DNA of 64,000 nucleotides from NCBI RefSeq assembly GCF_900109645.1, contig NZ_FOBG01000007.1, positions 1 to 64,000 on the forward strand. The letters run 5' to 3'. Every line of letters starts with the position of its first letter. Within the stretch, counting starts at the first letter, position 1. A program made the position numbers and the translations under genes. Below are positions 55,321-64,000 of this stretch, one piece after another. The notes beneath the pieces were generated by a model, which saw only the letters and a list, made by a program, of their open reading frames with translations, ran no database searches and was not told the origin of the DNA. The stretch comes from Duganella sp. CF402 (GTDB lineage Bacteria; Pseudomonadota; Gammaproteobacteria; Burkholderiales; Burkholderiaceae_D).

Positions 55321-58300
55321 ATGTTGCCTAGGTATCGTGTGTCCACCACTCCGGATTTTGTAGCCGACGCGCTTGCGCTGATCGGCGTGCCTGCCTGCGC
55401 TTGCAGCGCGGATGGCATGGTGCTGGCCGCGAATTCCGAACTGACAGATTTACTGGGCGTCGATCCATGCGGCGGTCCGGTCGGAGATCTGTTTGCACGC
55501 CATGTGCGCGCCGCCAGTTTGGACAGCCTGCACCATACGGAGCGCTGGGACAGCTGCCTGACCTGTGCCGACGGCCAGTACGTCTCGGTGCAAGCCTGGT
55601 CCAAGCCGCTGCCGCCGTCTGCCGATGTGGAGGGCGTAACCATCGTCTTCCACGACATCACCGAAGTCCAGCGCGGCCAGCGCGCGCTGCGCAAGACACT
55701 GCTCGAGCAGCAGGCCATCCTCGAGAACGCGGCGGTCGGCATCTTGTTCAGCAAGGACGGCGTCATCCTCGAATGTAATATCCGCTGCGCCGAAATGCTG
55801 GGCTACAGCCGCCACGAACTGGAAGGCGCATCCAGTGTGATGATCTATCCGAGTGAGGCGGACTTCATCAAGCTGGGACAGGAGGCTGGGCCGAAACTGT
55901 CGCAGGGCCAGTCCTACACCACCGAGATCCAGGTGCGTCGCAAGGATGGCACGCTGTTCTGGGCCCGTCTGTTCGGCCGCGCCATCGATCCGATGCATAC
56001 TGCCGACGGCAATATGTGGATCATGGAGGACATCAACGAGCACCGGCTGGACGAGGAAAAACTGCGCCGCATGCTGCTGGAGCAAAAGGCGATTCTCGAT
56101 AACGCATCGGTCGGCATCCTGTTTACCAAGGCGCAGGTGATGTTGAGCTGTAACGCGCGTATGGCGGAGATGTTCGGTTTTGCGCCGGGCGAGATGGAAG
56201 GGCAGCCGTCGGTCATATTGTTCCAGTCGCAGCAGCATTACGAGGACTTCGGCAAGGACGCCGGGCCGACGCTTGGTGCGGGCCAGCCTTTTGAAAAAGA
56301 CGCCTACGAATTCCGGCGCAAGGATGGCAGCTTGTTCTGGTGCCGCGTGCGCGCCCGCGCGGTGGACGACCAGCATCGCGGCGGCGGCACCATCTGGATC
56401 CTGGAAGACGTGACGCACTCGCTGCAGACGCAGATGGAGGTCGAGGCCATCATGACCAACGCCTCGATGAGCATCCTGTTCACCAAGAACCGCGTCATCA
56501 CGCGCTACAACCGCGGCTTTGCCGAGATGTTCCGCTACACCGGCGATTCCGGCCTGGGCCTGCCGGGCCGCGCGCTGTATCCGTCGCAGGAGGCATACGA
56601 ACGCCTCGGCGCCGAGGCCTATCCTTTCCTCTCGATCGGCAAGCCGTTCCAGACCGAGATCGAGATGCGCCGCGCCGACGACACCATCCTGTGGGCGCAG
56701 CTGATCGGCTACGTGGTCAATCCGGACGATCCGGCCGCCGGCACCATCTGGGTGATCGAAGACCGCACCGAACAAAAACGCGCGGAGGAAGCGCTGCGCA
56801 ACGCGCTGCTGGAAAACCAGGCGATTCTCGACAGCGCGGTGCTGGGCATCTCGGTGGTCGAGAACGGCCGCAACCTGCGTTGCAACCGCAAGATGGAAGA
56901 GCTGTTCGGCTATGGGCCGGGCGAGATGAATCACCTGAGCGTGCAGGCCTTCTACGCCGACAAGGTAGCGTGGGAGCAGGCGCGCGCCGAGACCATCCGC
57001 GACTTCCGTGCCGGCCAGGTCAACGTGTCCGAATATGAACTGGTGCGCAAGGACGGCACCACCTTCTGGGCGCGCCTGTCGGGCCGTCCGTTCGATCTGG
57101 CAGAAAACAGCGGCCGTTCGGTGTGGCTGGTGGATGACATCACCACGCGGCGCGAAGCCGCCGAAGCCGTGGCCCGCGCGCGCGACGAACTGGAGCTGCG
57201 TGTGCAGGAGCGCACCGCCGAACTGGCGGGCGCCAACGCCCAGCTGCAGGGCGAGATTGTCGAGCGCCGCCAGGCCGAGGCGCGCGTGCACCACATGGCG
57301 TATCACGACAGCCTGACCGGCCTGCCGAATCGCGCGCTGTTGTCGGACCGGCTGGACCGCGCCATGCTGGCCGCGCAGCGCACCGAGCGCAAACTGGCCG
57401 TGATGTTCATCGACCTTGACCGCTTCAAGACCATCAACGATTCGCTCGGCCACATGATCGGCGACCAGTTGCTGAAGGAAGTGGCCAACCGCTTGTGCCG
57501 CGCAGTGCGCGCCAGCGATACTGTGGCCCGTCTGGGCGGCGACGAATTCGTGGTGCTGGTGCCGGGCATCCGCACTGCCGACGAAGCGGCGCAGGTGGCG
57601 GAAAAAATCATCGAAGCCCTGGCGGAGAGCTTCCCGCTGGAAGGGCGCAACCTGCACATCACGCCGTCGATCGGCATCAGCGTCTATCCGGACGACGGCG
57701 CCGATGTGGAATCGCTGATGCGCAACGCCGACGGCGCCATGTACCACGCCAAGGCCAGCGGCCGTAACAACTACCAGTTCTTCAAGGAGTCGATGAACTT
57801 GTCGGCGGCGCGCCACTTCGAACTGGAGTCGAGCCTGCGCGGCGCGCTGGCGGCCGACGAATTCGAACTGTACTTCCAGCCCATCATGGATATCGGCACG
57901 CGCCGCTTGCACACGATGGAGGTGCTGCTGCGCTGGCGGCGCGGCGGCACCGAGCTGATTACGCCGGACCAGTTCATCCCCATCATCGAAGAAAACGGCA
58001 TGATCGTGCCGATCGGCGAATGGGTGATACGCCAGGCCTGCAAGCAAAGCATGCTGTGGCAAAGCCAGGGGCTGACGCCGGTGCCGCTGGCGGTCAACCT
58101 GTCGCCGCGCCAGTTCATGCATCGCGGGCTGGTGGAGTCGATCCGCGCCATCCTCGACGACACCGGCATCGATCCATCGATGATCCAGTTCGAGATCACC
58201 GAGACGGCGCTGATGGAGCACGGCGAGCAGACGCTGGAAATCCTTGGCCACATCAACGCGATGGGTATCCGCTTGTCGATCGACGATTTCGGCACCGGCT

Positions 58301-58578
58301 ATTCATCGCTGGCTTATCTGAAGCGTTTCCCGGTCAAGAAGATCAAGATCGACCGCGCCTTCATCAAGGATCTGGAAGAGAGCGCGGAAGACCGCGCCAT
58401 CGTGGCGGCGATCATCGCGCTGTCGGACAGCCTGCAGCTGTCGGTGGTGGCGGAGGGCGTGGAGACGGAAGGGCAGTACGCCTTGCTGCAGCAGCACGGC
58501 TGCCAGTACGCGCAAGGCTATCTGTTCTCGCAGCCGGTGCCGCACGCGACGGCCCAGCTGCTGTTGCCGCGTTCTTAG
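55321..58578 (+). CDS. Multi-PAS GGDEF/EAL protein
   Basis: 1085 residues, no membrane span. A series of about five PAS/PAC modules fills residues 10-620 (repeated text such as ILFSKDGVILECNIRCAEMLGYS and RRKDGTLFWARLFGRAIDP), then a coiled stretch. A GGDEF domain follows with intact GGDEF near 738 and a RASD inhibition site five residues before it. The EAL domain near 866 reads EVL (METVLLRW-type, here MEVLLRW) with EITETAL, DDFGTGYSSL and the later EGVE intact. Both cyclase and phosphodiesterase parts look functional, so net c-di-GMP activity cannot be predicted. The ATG at 55321 was chosen over the GTG at 55300 because GATAAT directly precedes the GTG and would serve as a -10 box. Confidence 0.88.
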   Translation: MLPRYRVSTTPDFVADALALIGVPACACSADGMVLAANSELTDLLGVDPCGGPVGDLFARHVRAASLDSLHHTERWDSCLTCADGQYVSVQAWSKPLPPSADVEGVTIVFHDITEVQRGQRALRKTLLEQQAILENAAVGILFSKDGVILECNIRCAEMLGYSRHELEGASSVMIYPSEADFIKLGQEAGPKLSQGQSYTTEIQVRRKDGTLFWARLFGRAIDPMHTADGNMWIMEDINEHRLDEEKLRRMLLEQKAILDNASVGILFTKAQVMLSCNARMAEMFGFAPGEMEGQPSVILFQSQQHYEDFGKDAGPTLGAGQPFEKDAYEFRRKDGSLFWCRVRARAVDDQHRGGGTIWILEDVTHSLQTQMEVEAIMTNASMSILFTKNRVITRYNRGFAEMFRYTGDSGLGLPGRALYPSQEAYERLGAEAYPFLSIGKPFQTEIEMRRADDTILWAQLIGYVVNPDDPAAGTIWVIEDRTEQKRAEEALRNALLENQAILDSAVLGISVVENGRNLRCNRKMEELFGYGPGEMNHLSVQAFYADKVAWEQARAETIRDFRAGQVNVSEYELVRKDGTTFWARLSGRPFDLAENSGRSVWLVDDITTRREAAEAVARARDELELRVQERTAELAGANAQLQGEIVERRQAEARVHHMAYHDSLTGLPNRALLSDRLDRAMLAAQRTERKLAVMFIDLDRFKTINDSLGHMIGDQLLKEVANRLCRAVRASDTVARLGGDEFVVLVPGIRTADEAAQVAEKIIEALAESFPLEGRNLHITPSIGISVYPDDGADVESLMRNADGAMYHAKASGRNNYQFFKESMNLSAARHFELESSLRGALAADEFELYFQPIMDIGTRRLHTMEVLLRWRRGGTELITPDQFIPIIEENGMIVPIGEWVIRQACKQSMLWQSQGLTPVPLAVNLSPRQFMHRGLVESIRAILDDTGIDPSMIQFEITETALMEHGEQTLEILGHINAMGIRLSIDDFGTGYSSLAYLKRFPVKKIKIDRAFIKDLEESAEDRAIVAAIIALSDSLQLSVVAEGVETEGQYALLQQHGCQYAQGYLFSQPVPHATAQLLLPRS

Positions 58579-59339
58579 TCGAAGGTGGCGATCACCGGCG
58601 TGTGATCCGACGGCTGTTCCCATTTGCGCGGCACGCGGTCGATGACGCAGGCGCTGCAGCGCTTCGCCAGCGCTGGCGACAGCAGCAAGTGATCGATGCG
58701 CAAGCCTTTGTTCAGGCGGAAGCCGAGGCCGCGGTAATCCCACCAGCTGAACGATTTGTCCGGCTGCTCGAACATGCGGAACGCATCGGTCAATCCGATA
58801 TCCATCAGGCGCTTGAGTTGCGCGCGCTCTTGCGGCGACACATGCACCATGCCTTCCCACGCGGCCGGGTCGTGCACGTCGCGGTCTTCCGGCGCGATGT
58901 TGTAGTCGCCCGCCACCACCAGCTGCGGATATTGCGCCGCCTGTTCGTGGATCCAGTCGTGGAAGGCGTTCAGCCAGGCCATTTTGTACTCGAACTTTTC
59001 CGAGCCGACCGCTTGGCCGTTCGGCACGTAAGCACACACCACGCGCACGCCATCGACAGTGGCTGCCAGAATTCTTTGTTGCGGATCCTCAAACTTTGGG
59101 TTGTTCTTGACGATATCCGTCATAGGCAGCTTGGAAATAATGGCTACCCCGTTGTAGGTCTTCTGACCGGTGTAGGCCACATGGTAGCCGGCGGCCTCGA
59201 TGGCAGCCACGGGAAACTTGTCGTCAGTTAATTTTGTTTCTTGAATACAGAGCACATCAGTGGGGTTCTCCTCTAGCCACTTCATAACGTGCGGCAGTCT
59301 TACGTTCAAAGAGTTAACATTCCAGGTGGCTAGTTTCAT
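58575..59339 (-). CDS. xth: Exodeoxyribonuclease III
   Basis: 254 residues, the XthA/ExoA family of endonuclease/exonuclease/phosphatases. It begins MKLATWNVNSLNVRLPHVMKW, then DVLCIQETKL (metal Glu), YPQLVVAGDYNIAPEDRDVHDP, FSWWDYRGLGFRLNKGLRIDHLLLS and the final PSDHTPVIATF. It repairs AP sites. The open frame continues to 59450, but the family start is the ATG at 59339. Ends 4 bp into the downstream end of the c-di-GMP gene. Confidence 0.95.
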   Translation of the reverse strand: MKLATWNVNSLNVRLPHVMKWLEENPTDVLCIQETKLTDDKFPVAAIEAAGYHVAYTGQKTYNGVAIISKLPMTDIVKNNPKFEDPQQRILAATVDGVRVVCAYVPNGQAVGSEKFEYKMAWLNAFHDWIHEQAAQYPQLVVAGDYNIAPEDRDVHDPAAWEGMVHVSPQERAQLKRLMDIGLTDAFRMFEQPDKSFSWWDYRGLGFRLNKGLRIDHLLLSPALAKRCSACVIDRVPRKWEQPSDHTPVIATFD

Positions 59340-59734
59340 AAATACTTTCGTGCAGGGTTCGGTGGCTTGCATCTTACCGCATCCGGATTTAACACATGTA
59401 CTTGTCGACTTGCAAACTTGTATGAAAAAACATGAAAAACCCCTTCGCACACGCGCTTGGAGGCCCTAAAATGTTGCAAAATATGTGAAATCAAAAAAAA
59501 ATTGCTAATAGTGTCTCGTTGTTGTCAAAATAGAACCGAAAGGCAAGACAAAATAACAAAATAGAAATATACTGATACAAATTAGGTGGAAAACTTGTGT
59601 TTCCGTTTAGCAACAAGAAAAAGAGCAAGATGCGTATATTTTTGTGTTGTGATGACGCAATAAATGATACCATACGGAAATAGTTGGTCATTTTACAGTG
59701 AATCGCGCTTAGCGCATTTGCAAAGGAATAAAAA
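59340..59734. other. 395-bp AT-rich intergenic region
   Basis: No coding or RNA gene is supported. From about 59460 it is markedly AT-rich compared with the window. It contains the 10-bp direct repeat CAAAATAGAA (59526 and 59557) and the palindrome GCGCTTAGCGC (59705-59715). It is divergent between xth and the small gene at 59735, so promoters for both must lie here, but no convincing pair of boxes was found. Confidence 0.5.
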
Positions 59735-60145
59735 ATGCGATCTGCATTTGAGGCATGGGCACAGCGCGACGGTCATATCGTTCGACGCCGTGAAGACAAG
59801 CCAGACGAGTATCTGGTCTTTGAAACGCAACGCCGCTGGGTGATCTGGCAGGCCGCGCTGGAGCATGGCAAACCGCCAGGCGGCCGAAAGACTGCTGCGC
59901 AGAAAGAGGCTGCCGCCGCTGAAAAGCGCGCCGTCGAAGCAATGCAGCGACCACCGGCCGTTAATGCGGATGAGGCAGCTGTGCGCAATCAGGTGTTGAA
60001 CGAAGTGCTGGACGCGTTCTCGTCGCTGGGCGGCGCGGGCGGCATGGACGACATCCTGAAAGTGGTGCAGGGTCTGAAGAAGCGCCAGCAGGAGCAGGCC
60101 GACGCGCCAGCTGCTGCCAAAACGCTGGACCGCCACAACGCATAA
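59735..60145 (+). CDS. Uncharacterised 136-residue protein
   Basis: Not recognised. It starts MRSAFEAWAQRDGHIVRRREDKPDEYLVF, a basic-acidic mixed fold with one tryptophan-containing strand (RRWVIWQAALEHG), then an Ala/Lys/Glu-rich helix (KTAAQKEAAAAEKRAVEAMQ) and a C-terminal helix with DAFSSLGGAGGMDDILKVV. No signal peptide or membrane span. AAAGGA precedes the ATG. It sits alone next to the AT-rich region. Confidence 0.65.
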   Translation: MRSAFEAWAQRDGHIVRRREDKPDEYLVFETQRRWVIWQAALEHGKPPGGRKTAAQKEAAAAEKRAVEAMQRPPAVNADEAAVRNQVLNEVLDAFSSLGGAGGMDDILKVVQGLKKRQQEQADAPAAAKTLDRHNA

Positions 60146-60233
60146 AGTGCAACGCTTTACGCCGCTTCATTAAGCAAATAAAACCGCCGGCGGGCTGCTA
60201 CACTGGTTTGACTCCATTTTTTCGAGACAGACC

Positions 60234-60677
60234 ATGTATCTCCGCCCCGCCGTCGCGGTAACTGCGCTAGTCGCCACATTGGCTGGCTGCGCGTCCCTGA
60301 CTGAATCCACTGAACAAAGCGTATTGGTGCAAACCGTGCTCGATCATCGCGAGATCGCGGGCGTCGGCTGTGTGCTGTACAACGACGTGGGCAAATGGTT
60401 TGTGACCACGCCGGCGCGCGTCACGCTGCGCAAGAGCGCGGGACCGCTGCGCATCGATTGCCAGAAGGCGGGCAAGGGCTGGGCTTATGAGAAGGTCGAG
60501 TCCAAGGTGGACGGCAACCTGTGGGGGAATCTGGCGCTGACGGCCGGTGTAGGCTATGTCGTCGATAAGAACACGGGGGCAGGATACGATTATCCCGCCA
60601 CCTTGACGGTGGTGATGCACCCGGCCCAGGAGAAAGAAGAAGGGCCAACGCCGGCAGCCGGCGTGACCCTGTTCTAA
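60234..60677 (+). CDS. Putative lipoprotein
   Basis: 147 residues. The signal peptide ends in a lipobox (ALVATLAGC, Cys near residue 19). The body is beta-rich, with a Gly/Leu patch (LWGNLALTAGVGYVVDKNTGAGYDYP), also found in small outer-membrane lipoproteins of unknown function. GAGACAGACC precedes the ATG. It ends 2 bp before a REP pair that fills the gap to the convergent pepA. Confidence 0.75.
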   Translation: MYLRPAVAVTALVATLAGCASLTESTEQSVLVQTVLDHREIAGVGCVLYNDVGKWFVTTPARVTLRKSAGPLRIDCQKAGKGWAYEKVESKVDGNLWGNLALTAGVGYVVDKNTGAGYDYPATLTVVMHPAQEKEEGPTPAAGVTLF

Positions 60678-60679
60678 CT

Positions 60680-60731
60680 TGGGTCCCGGCCTTCGCCGGG
60701 ACGACGTCATTCCGGCGCAGGCCGGAAACCA
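60680..60731. repeat. REP inverted pair between convergent genes
   Basis: Two abutting 26-bp units in the order opposite to the copy at 46250-46327: 60680-60705 (GTCCCGGC/GCCGGGAC stem) then 60706-60731 (TTCCGGC/GCCGGAA stem). It occupies 52 of the 56 bp between the lipoprotein and pepA stops, and may act as a bidirectional terminator. Confidence 0.8.
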
Positions 60732-60733
60732 AT

Positions 60734-62227
60734 TCAGGCGCGATTAATCAGGAAATTCGACAGCAGCGGGACCGGACGGCCGGTCGCGCCTTTCGCGCCG
60801 CCCGATTTCCAAGCGGTGCCGGCGATATCCAGATGCGCCCAGGTGTACTTGCGGGTGAAGTTTTCCAGGAACGCAGCAGCGGTGCACGACGCGCCGCCCG
60901 GCGTGCCGATGTTGGCCAGGTCGGCGAAGTTGGATTTCAGCTGTTCGTTGTACTCTTCACCGATCGGCAGGCGCCATGCGGTGTCGCTGGCGTTCTTGCC
61001 GGCGGCGAGGATCTCTTCCGCCAACTTGTTGTGTACCTCGTCGTCGCGGGTGAACAGGCCGCTCTTATGGTGGCCCAGCGCCACGATGCAGGCGCCGGTC
61101 AGGGTCGCGATGTCGATCACGGCGGCCGGGTTGAAGCGCTCGGCGTAGGTCAGCGCGTCGCACAGGATCAGGCGGCCCTCGGCGTCGGTGTTCAGGATCT
61201 CGATGGTCAGGCCGTTCATCGAGGTGACGATGTCGCCCGGTTTGGTGGCGCGGCCCGACGGCATGTTTTCGCACGACGCGATAATGCCGATCACGTTCAG
61301 CTTCAGGTTCATCTCGCCGATGGCGCGGAAGGTGCCCAGCACCGACGCCGCGCCGCCCATGTCGTACTTCATCTCGTCCATGCCGGGACCGGCTTTCAGC
61401 GAAATGCCGCCGGTATCGAAGGTGATGCCTTTACCGACCAGCACCACCGGCGCATCCTTGGCCTTGCCGCCCATGTGCTTCATGACGATGAATTTCGGCG
61501 GCTGCTCGCTGCCGTTGGTGACCGACAGGAAGCTGTTCATCTTCAGCGCTTCCAGCTGTTTGCGGTCCAGCACTTCGACCTCGAACTTGTAGTCCTTGCC
61601 CAGCTTCTTGGCGACGTTGGCCAGGTGGGTCGGGGTGCAGACGTTGGCCGAGGTGTTACCCAGCTCCTTGGTCAGGTCCATGCCGTTGGCGATGGCGATG
61701 GCCTGGGCCAGCGCCAGCTTGGTGGCGGCGCTGTTCGGCACGGCCAGGGCGATTTTCTTCACGCCGGCGGCAGCCGGATCCTTCTTGCTCTTTTGACCAT
61801 CGGTGCGGAACACCGATTCGTGGGCGCTCTGCACCACGTTGCGGATCGCCCAATTGACGTCGCGCTCTTTCACTTCGGTCATCGGCAGTGCGATAATAGC
61901 GTCGCTCGTGCCGAGGGAGGAGAATGCCTTGAGTGCCGCAGCCACGCCGCCGGCAAAGCTTTTTTCGCTGACCGCTTCGTCGCTGCCCAGGCCGACCAGC
62001 AGCACGCGCTCGGCGGCGGCGCCTTTCAGGCCGCGCAGCAGCAGGGTGGTGCCGGTCTTGCCGGTGATGTCGCCGGACTTCAGCGCAGCGGTGATTTCAC
62101 CAGCGCCGTCCAGCGCCTTGGCAGCTTGCGACAGCTTCTTGTTCTCGAAGACCGCAACGGCGATAACGCCGGCTTTGGCCGTAGCGATGGTGTTTTTTGT
62201 GTCGAATGCTTTTATGCTAAAGTCCAT
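60734..62227 (-). CDS. pepA: Leucyl aminopeptidase PepA
   Basis: 497 residues, M17 family. The metal site is in VLVGKGITFDTGGISLKAG and NTDAEGRLILCDALTYAERF (near residue 346); GHHKSGLFTRDD and the PIGEEYNEQLKS region agree with the C-terminal catalytic domain. The N-terminal domain has AAERVLLVGLGSDE. Releases N-terminal amino acids; homologues also bind DNA. GGAG precedes the ATG. It is divergent from lptF, a very common arrangement. Confidence 0.96.
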   Translation of the reverse strand: MDFSIKAFDTKNTIATAKAGVIAVAVFENKKLSQAAKALDGAGEITAALKSGDITGKTGTTLLLRGLKGAAAERVLLVGLGSDEAVSEKSFAGGVAAALKAFSSLGTSDAIIALPMTEVKERDVNWAIRNVVQSAHESVFRTDGQKSKKDPAAAGVKKIALAVPNSAATKLALAQAIAIANGMDLTKELGNTSANVCTPTHLANVAKKLGKDYKFEVEVLDRKQLEALKMNSFLSVTNGSEQPPKFIVMKHMGGKAKDAPVVLVGKGITFDTGGISLKAGPGMDEMKYDMGGAASVLGTFRAIGEMNLKLNVIGIIASCENMPSGRATKPGDIVTSMNGLTIEILNTDAEGRLILCDALTYAERFNPAAVIDIATLTGACIVALGHHKSGLFTRDDEVHNKLAEEILAAGKNASDTAWRLPIGEEYNEQLKSNFADLANIGTPGGASCTAAAFLENFTRKYTWAHLDIAGTAWKSGGAKGATGRPVPLLSNFLINRA

Positions 62228-62282
62228 TTGATTCTCCGTGTCGTGTACGTACTTAAAACTGTGGTCCTGGATAGCTTATGGC

Positions 62283-62313
62283 TTGATCCGGGGCCAAACT
62301 ATCGAATTATAAT
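62283..62313 (+). promoter_or_regulatory. Promoter of lptF, -10 box 5 bp before the start codon
   Basis: TTGATC and a consensus TATAAT with a 19-bp spacer. The TATAAT ends 5 bp before the lptF ATG, so transcription would begin at about the start codon. Confidence 0.5.
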
Positions 62314-62318
62314 CTTCA

Positions 62319-63455
62319 ATGATCTTTCAACGCGCCCTACGACGTGAAATGGCCGCTACGGCCGGCGCTTCCTTCACGGTCCTGTTCAGTATCTGCGTGA
62401 CGTGGACCCTGATCGCAGTCCTCGGCAAGGCCGCCGGCGGCAAGGTGGCATCCGGCGACGTGATCGCGCTGATCGTGTTCGCAACGCTGAATTATCTGCC
62501 AACTATCCTCATCCTCACCAGCTTTATTTCTGTGCTGATGGTGGTGACGCGGACCTACCGCGATTCCGAGATGGTGGTGTGGTTCGCGTCCGGCCTGTCG
62601 CTGACGCGCTGGATCGCGCCGGTGCTGACCTTCGGCCTGCCCATCGTGCTGCTGACCGGCATGCTCAGTTTTGTCGCCACCCCGTGGGCCAAGCAGAAAA
62701 GCTCGGAGTACGTGGAGCGCTTTGAAAAGCGAGAAGACCTGCAAAAAATCTCGCCTGGTCAGTTCAAGGAATCGGCGTCGGCCAACCGCATCTTCTTCGT
62801 CGAAGGCGTGGCCGGCAAGTCGGCCGTGGTGCAGAACGTGTTCGTCAACACGGTCGACGAGAAGGGCACTGCGGTTATCGTCGCGCGCGAAGGCGTGGTC
62901 AATACCGGCCCGAAGGGAGAGCGCTACCTGGTGCTGAAGAACGGCCGCCGCTATCAGGGCGTGCCGGGCCAGGCCGACTTCCAGACGATGGAGTTTGAAA
63001 GCTACAGCATGCGCGTGGCCAGCAAGAACACGGAGCTGGACAGCGACCGCGACACCGACAGCACGCCGACCATGCAGCTGCTGGACGACACCAGCAACGG
63101 CGCGCGCGCCGAGTTGTTGTGGCGTGCCGCTTCGCCGCTCACCTGCCTGGTGCTGATCCTGCTGGCGATCCCGCTGGGCTTCGTCAATCCGCGCGCCGGC
63201 AGCTCGGCCAACCTGATTATCGCGCTGCTGATCTTCTTCAGCTATAACAACTTCGTCAAGCTGCTCGAGGCCAGCGTCCGCCAGGGCAAGGCGGCGTTCG
63301 CGGTGTCGTGGTGGCCGCTGCACGTGGCGGCGCTGCTGCTGGTGTTTGGCTTGTTCGCGTGGCGTTTGAACCTGAACCATCGTTATCACCCGCTGGCGTT
63401 GCTGGCTGCGTACAAGCGCGCGCGCTACGCCAACCAGAAGGCTGCTTCGAAATGA
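62319..63455 (+). CDS. lptF: LPS export ABC transporter permease LptF
   Basis: 378 residues, YjgP/YjgQ family: six membrane spans, three before and three after a periplasmic jellyroll domain (about 115-260, with LQKISPGQFKESASANRIFFVEG and VVARE...). The start (MIFQRALRREMAATAGA) is the usual betaproteobacterial one. With LptG and LptB it extracts lipopolysaccharide from the inner membrane and hands it to LptC. No ribosome site precedes the ATG. The stop overlaps the lptG start (ATGA). Confidence 0.95.
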   Translation: MIFQRALRREMAATAGASFTVLFSICVTWTLIAVLGKAAGGKVASGDVIALIVFATLNYLPTILILTSFISVLMVVTRTYRDSEMVVWFASGLSLTRWIAPVLTFGLPIVLLTGMLSFVATPWAKQKSSEYVERFEKREDLQKISPGQFKESASANRIFFVEGVAGKSAVVQNVFVNTVDEKGTAVIVAREGVVNTGPKGERYLVLKNGRRYQGVPGQADFQTMEFESYSMRVASKNTELDSDRDTDSTPTMQLLDDTSNGARAELLWRAASPLTCLVLILLAIPLGFVNPRAGSSANLIIALLIFFSYNNFVKLLEASVRQGKAAFAVSWWPLHVAALLLVFGLFAWRLNLNHRYHPLALLAAYKRARYANQKAASK

Positions 63456-64000
63456 AAATCCTGCAACGCTATTTCGCGGTCTCGATACTGCAAGCCGTCG
63501 CCTTTGTGCTGGTGGCTTTCCTGGCGCTGCAAGCCTTCATGGACCTGACCGGCGAACTGCCGAAGGTCGGCAAGAACGGCTACGCAGTGCAATATGCTTT
63601 CCTGTATGTGCTGGTGCAGCTGCCGGGCCACGTGTATGAAGTGATGCCGCTGGCGGCGCTGATCGGCACCATCTACACGATGGCGCAGTTCGCGGCGACC
63701 TCGGAATTCACCATCATGCGTGCGTCCAGCATGTCGACCCAAATGGTGGCGTGGATGCTGGCCAAGATCGGCCTGGTGCTGGTGGTGCTGACGTTCATCG
63801 TCGGCGAGCTGGTGGTGCCGCGCACCGCGCCGCTGGCCGAGAAGTTCAAGCTGACCGCGCGCGGTGCGGCCATCTCCACCGAGTTCCGTTCCGGCTTGTG
63901 GACCAAGGATATCGTCAAGTCGGAAGGCATGACCGGCACCGTGACCGGGTCGCGCTTCTTCAATGTGCGCGAAGTGCGTCCGGACGGCACGCTGATCGAT
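63452..64000 (+). CDS. lptG: LPS export ABC transporter permease LptG, 3' end outside the window
   Basis: The first 183 residues, open to the window edge. It begins MKILQRYFAVSILQAVAFVLVAFLALQAFMDLTGEL, shows LPGHVYEVMPLAALIGTIYTMAQFAATSEFTIMRASSMS (conserved coupling-helix region of LptG), and reaches the start of the periplasmic domain (AEKFKLTARGAAISTEF). The family length is about 380, so roughly half is missing. ATG overlaps the lptF stop. Confidence 0.95.
   Translation, partial: MKILQRYFAVSILQAVAFVLVAFLALQAFMDLTGELPKVGKNGYAVQYAFLYVLVQLPGHVYEVMPLAALIGTIYTMAQFAATSEFTIMRASSMSTQMVAWMLAKIGLVLVVLTFIVGELVVPRTAPLAEKFKLTARGAAISTEFRSGLWTKDIVKSEGMTGTVTGSRFFNVREVRPDGTLID

Overview
This is a GC-rich chromosomal window that looks like a betaproteobacterium of the Burkholderiales, most likely an Oxalobacteraceae member of the Duganella/Massilia type. 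That placement is inference. It rests on PEP-CTERM proteins next to an EpsA-type LuxR regulator, a divergent murJ/rpsT pair, the AcnD/PrpF version of the methylcitrate cycle and the overall codon style. No tRNA, rRNA, CRISPR array, prophage or insertion sequence was seen.

Layout. 1-4815 is the end of an exopolysaccharide locus: a UDP-sugar dehydrogenase cut by the window edge, two sugar nucleotidyltransferases and a GT4 glycosyltransferase. 4934-10199 holds a large secreted ExeM/NucH-like nuclease, a PEP-CTERM protein, an OmpR-type response regulator with an altered acidic pocket, and EpsA. 10286-19542 is a tightly packed ten-gene type II secretion/type IV pilus hybrid. It has GspG, GspF and GspE, four small PilM/N/O/P-like platform proteins, a lipoprotein secretin and three more pseudopilins, the last of which lacks the usual Glu5. 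A second PEP-CTERM protein follows.

20280-28877 is housekeeping: murJ, rpsT, an HD-GYP protein, an RluE-type pseudouridine synthase, icd, a cold-shock protein, and clpS-clpA. 28996-40893 is a co-directional accessory stretch with two unrecognised proteins, two tandem tricorn-like S41 peptidases and an orphan MacB/FtsX-type permease. Converging on it are a secreted alpha/beta hydrolase and a LytS/LytTR pair.

43585-53167 is a complete propionate (2-methylcitrate) locus. PrpR is divergent from prpB-prpC-acnD-prpF-prpE, with a textbook sigma-54 promoter and a palindrome between them. A DUF485/ActP carboxylate uptake pair follows, and probably feeds the pathway. The right end carries a multi-PAS GGDEF/EAL protein, exonuclease III, a small unknown gene behind an AT-rich stretch, a lipoprotein, pepA, and the LPS-export permeases lptF and lptG (cut by the edge).

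The items most worth a second look are the hybrid secretion locus, a possible alternative-pairing RNA element in front of the orphan permease, the unknown gene pair at 28996-31659, a set of genes (prpR, lptF, possibly clpS) whose -10 boxes lie so close to the ATG that their mRNAs may be leaderless, and two REPIN-like repeat pairs.
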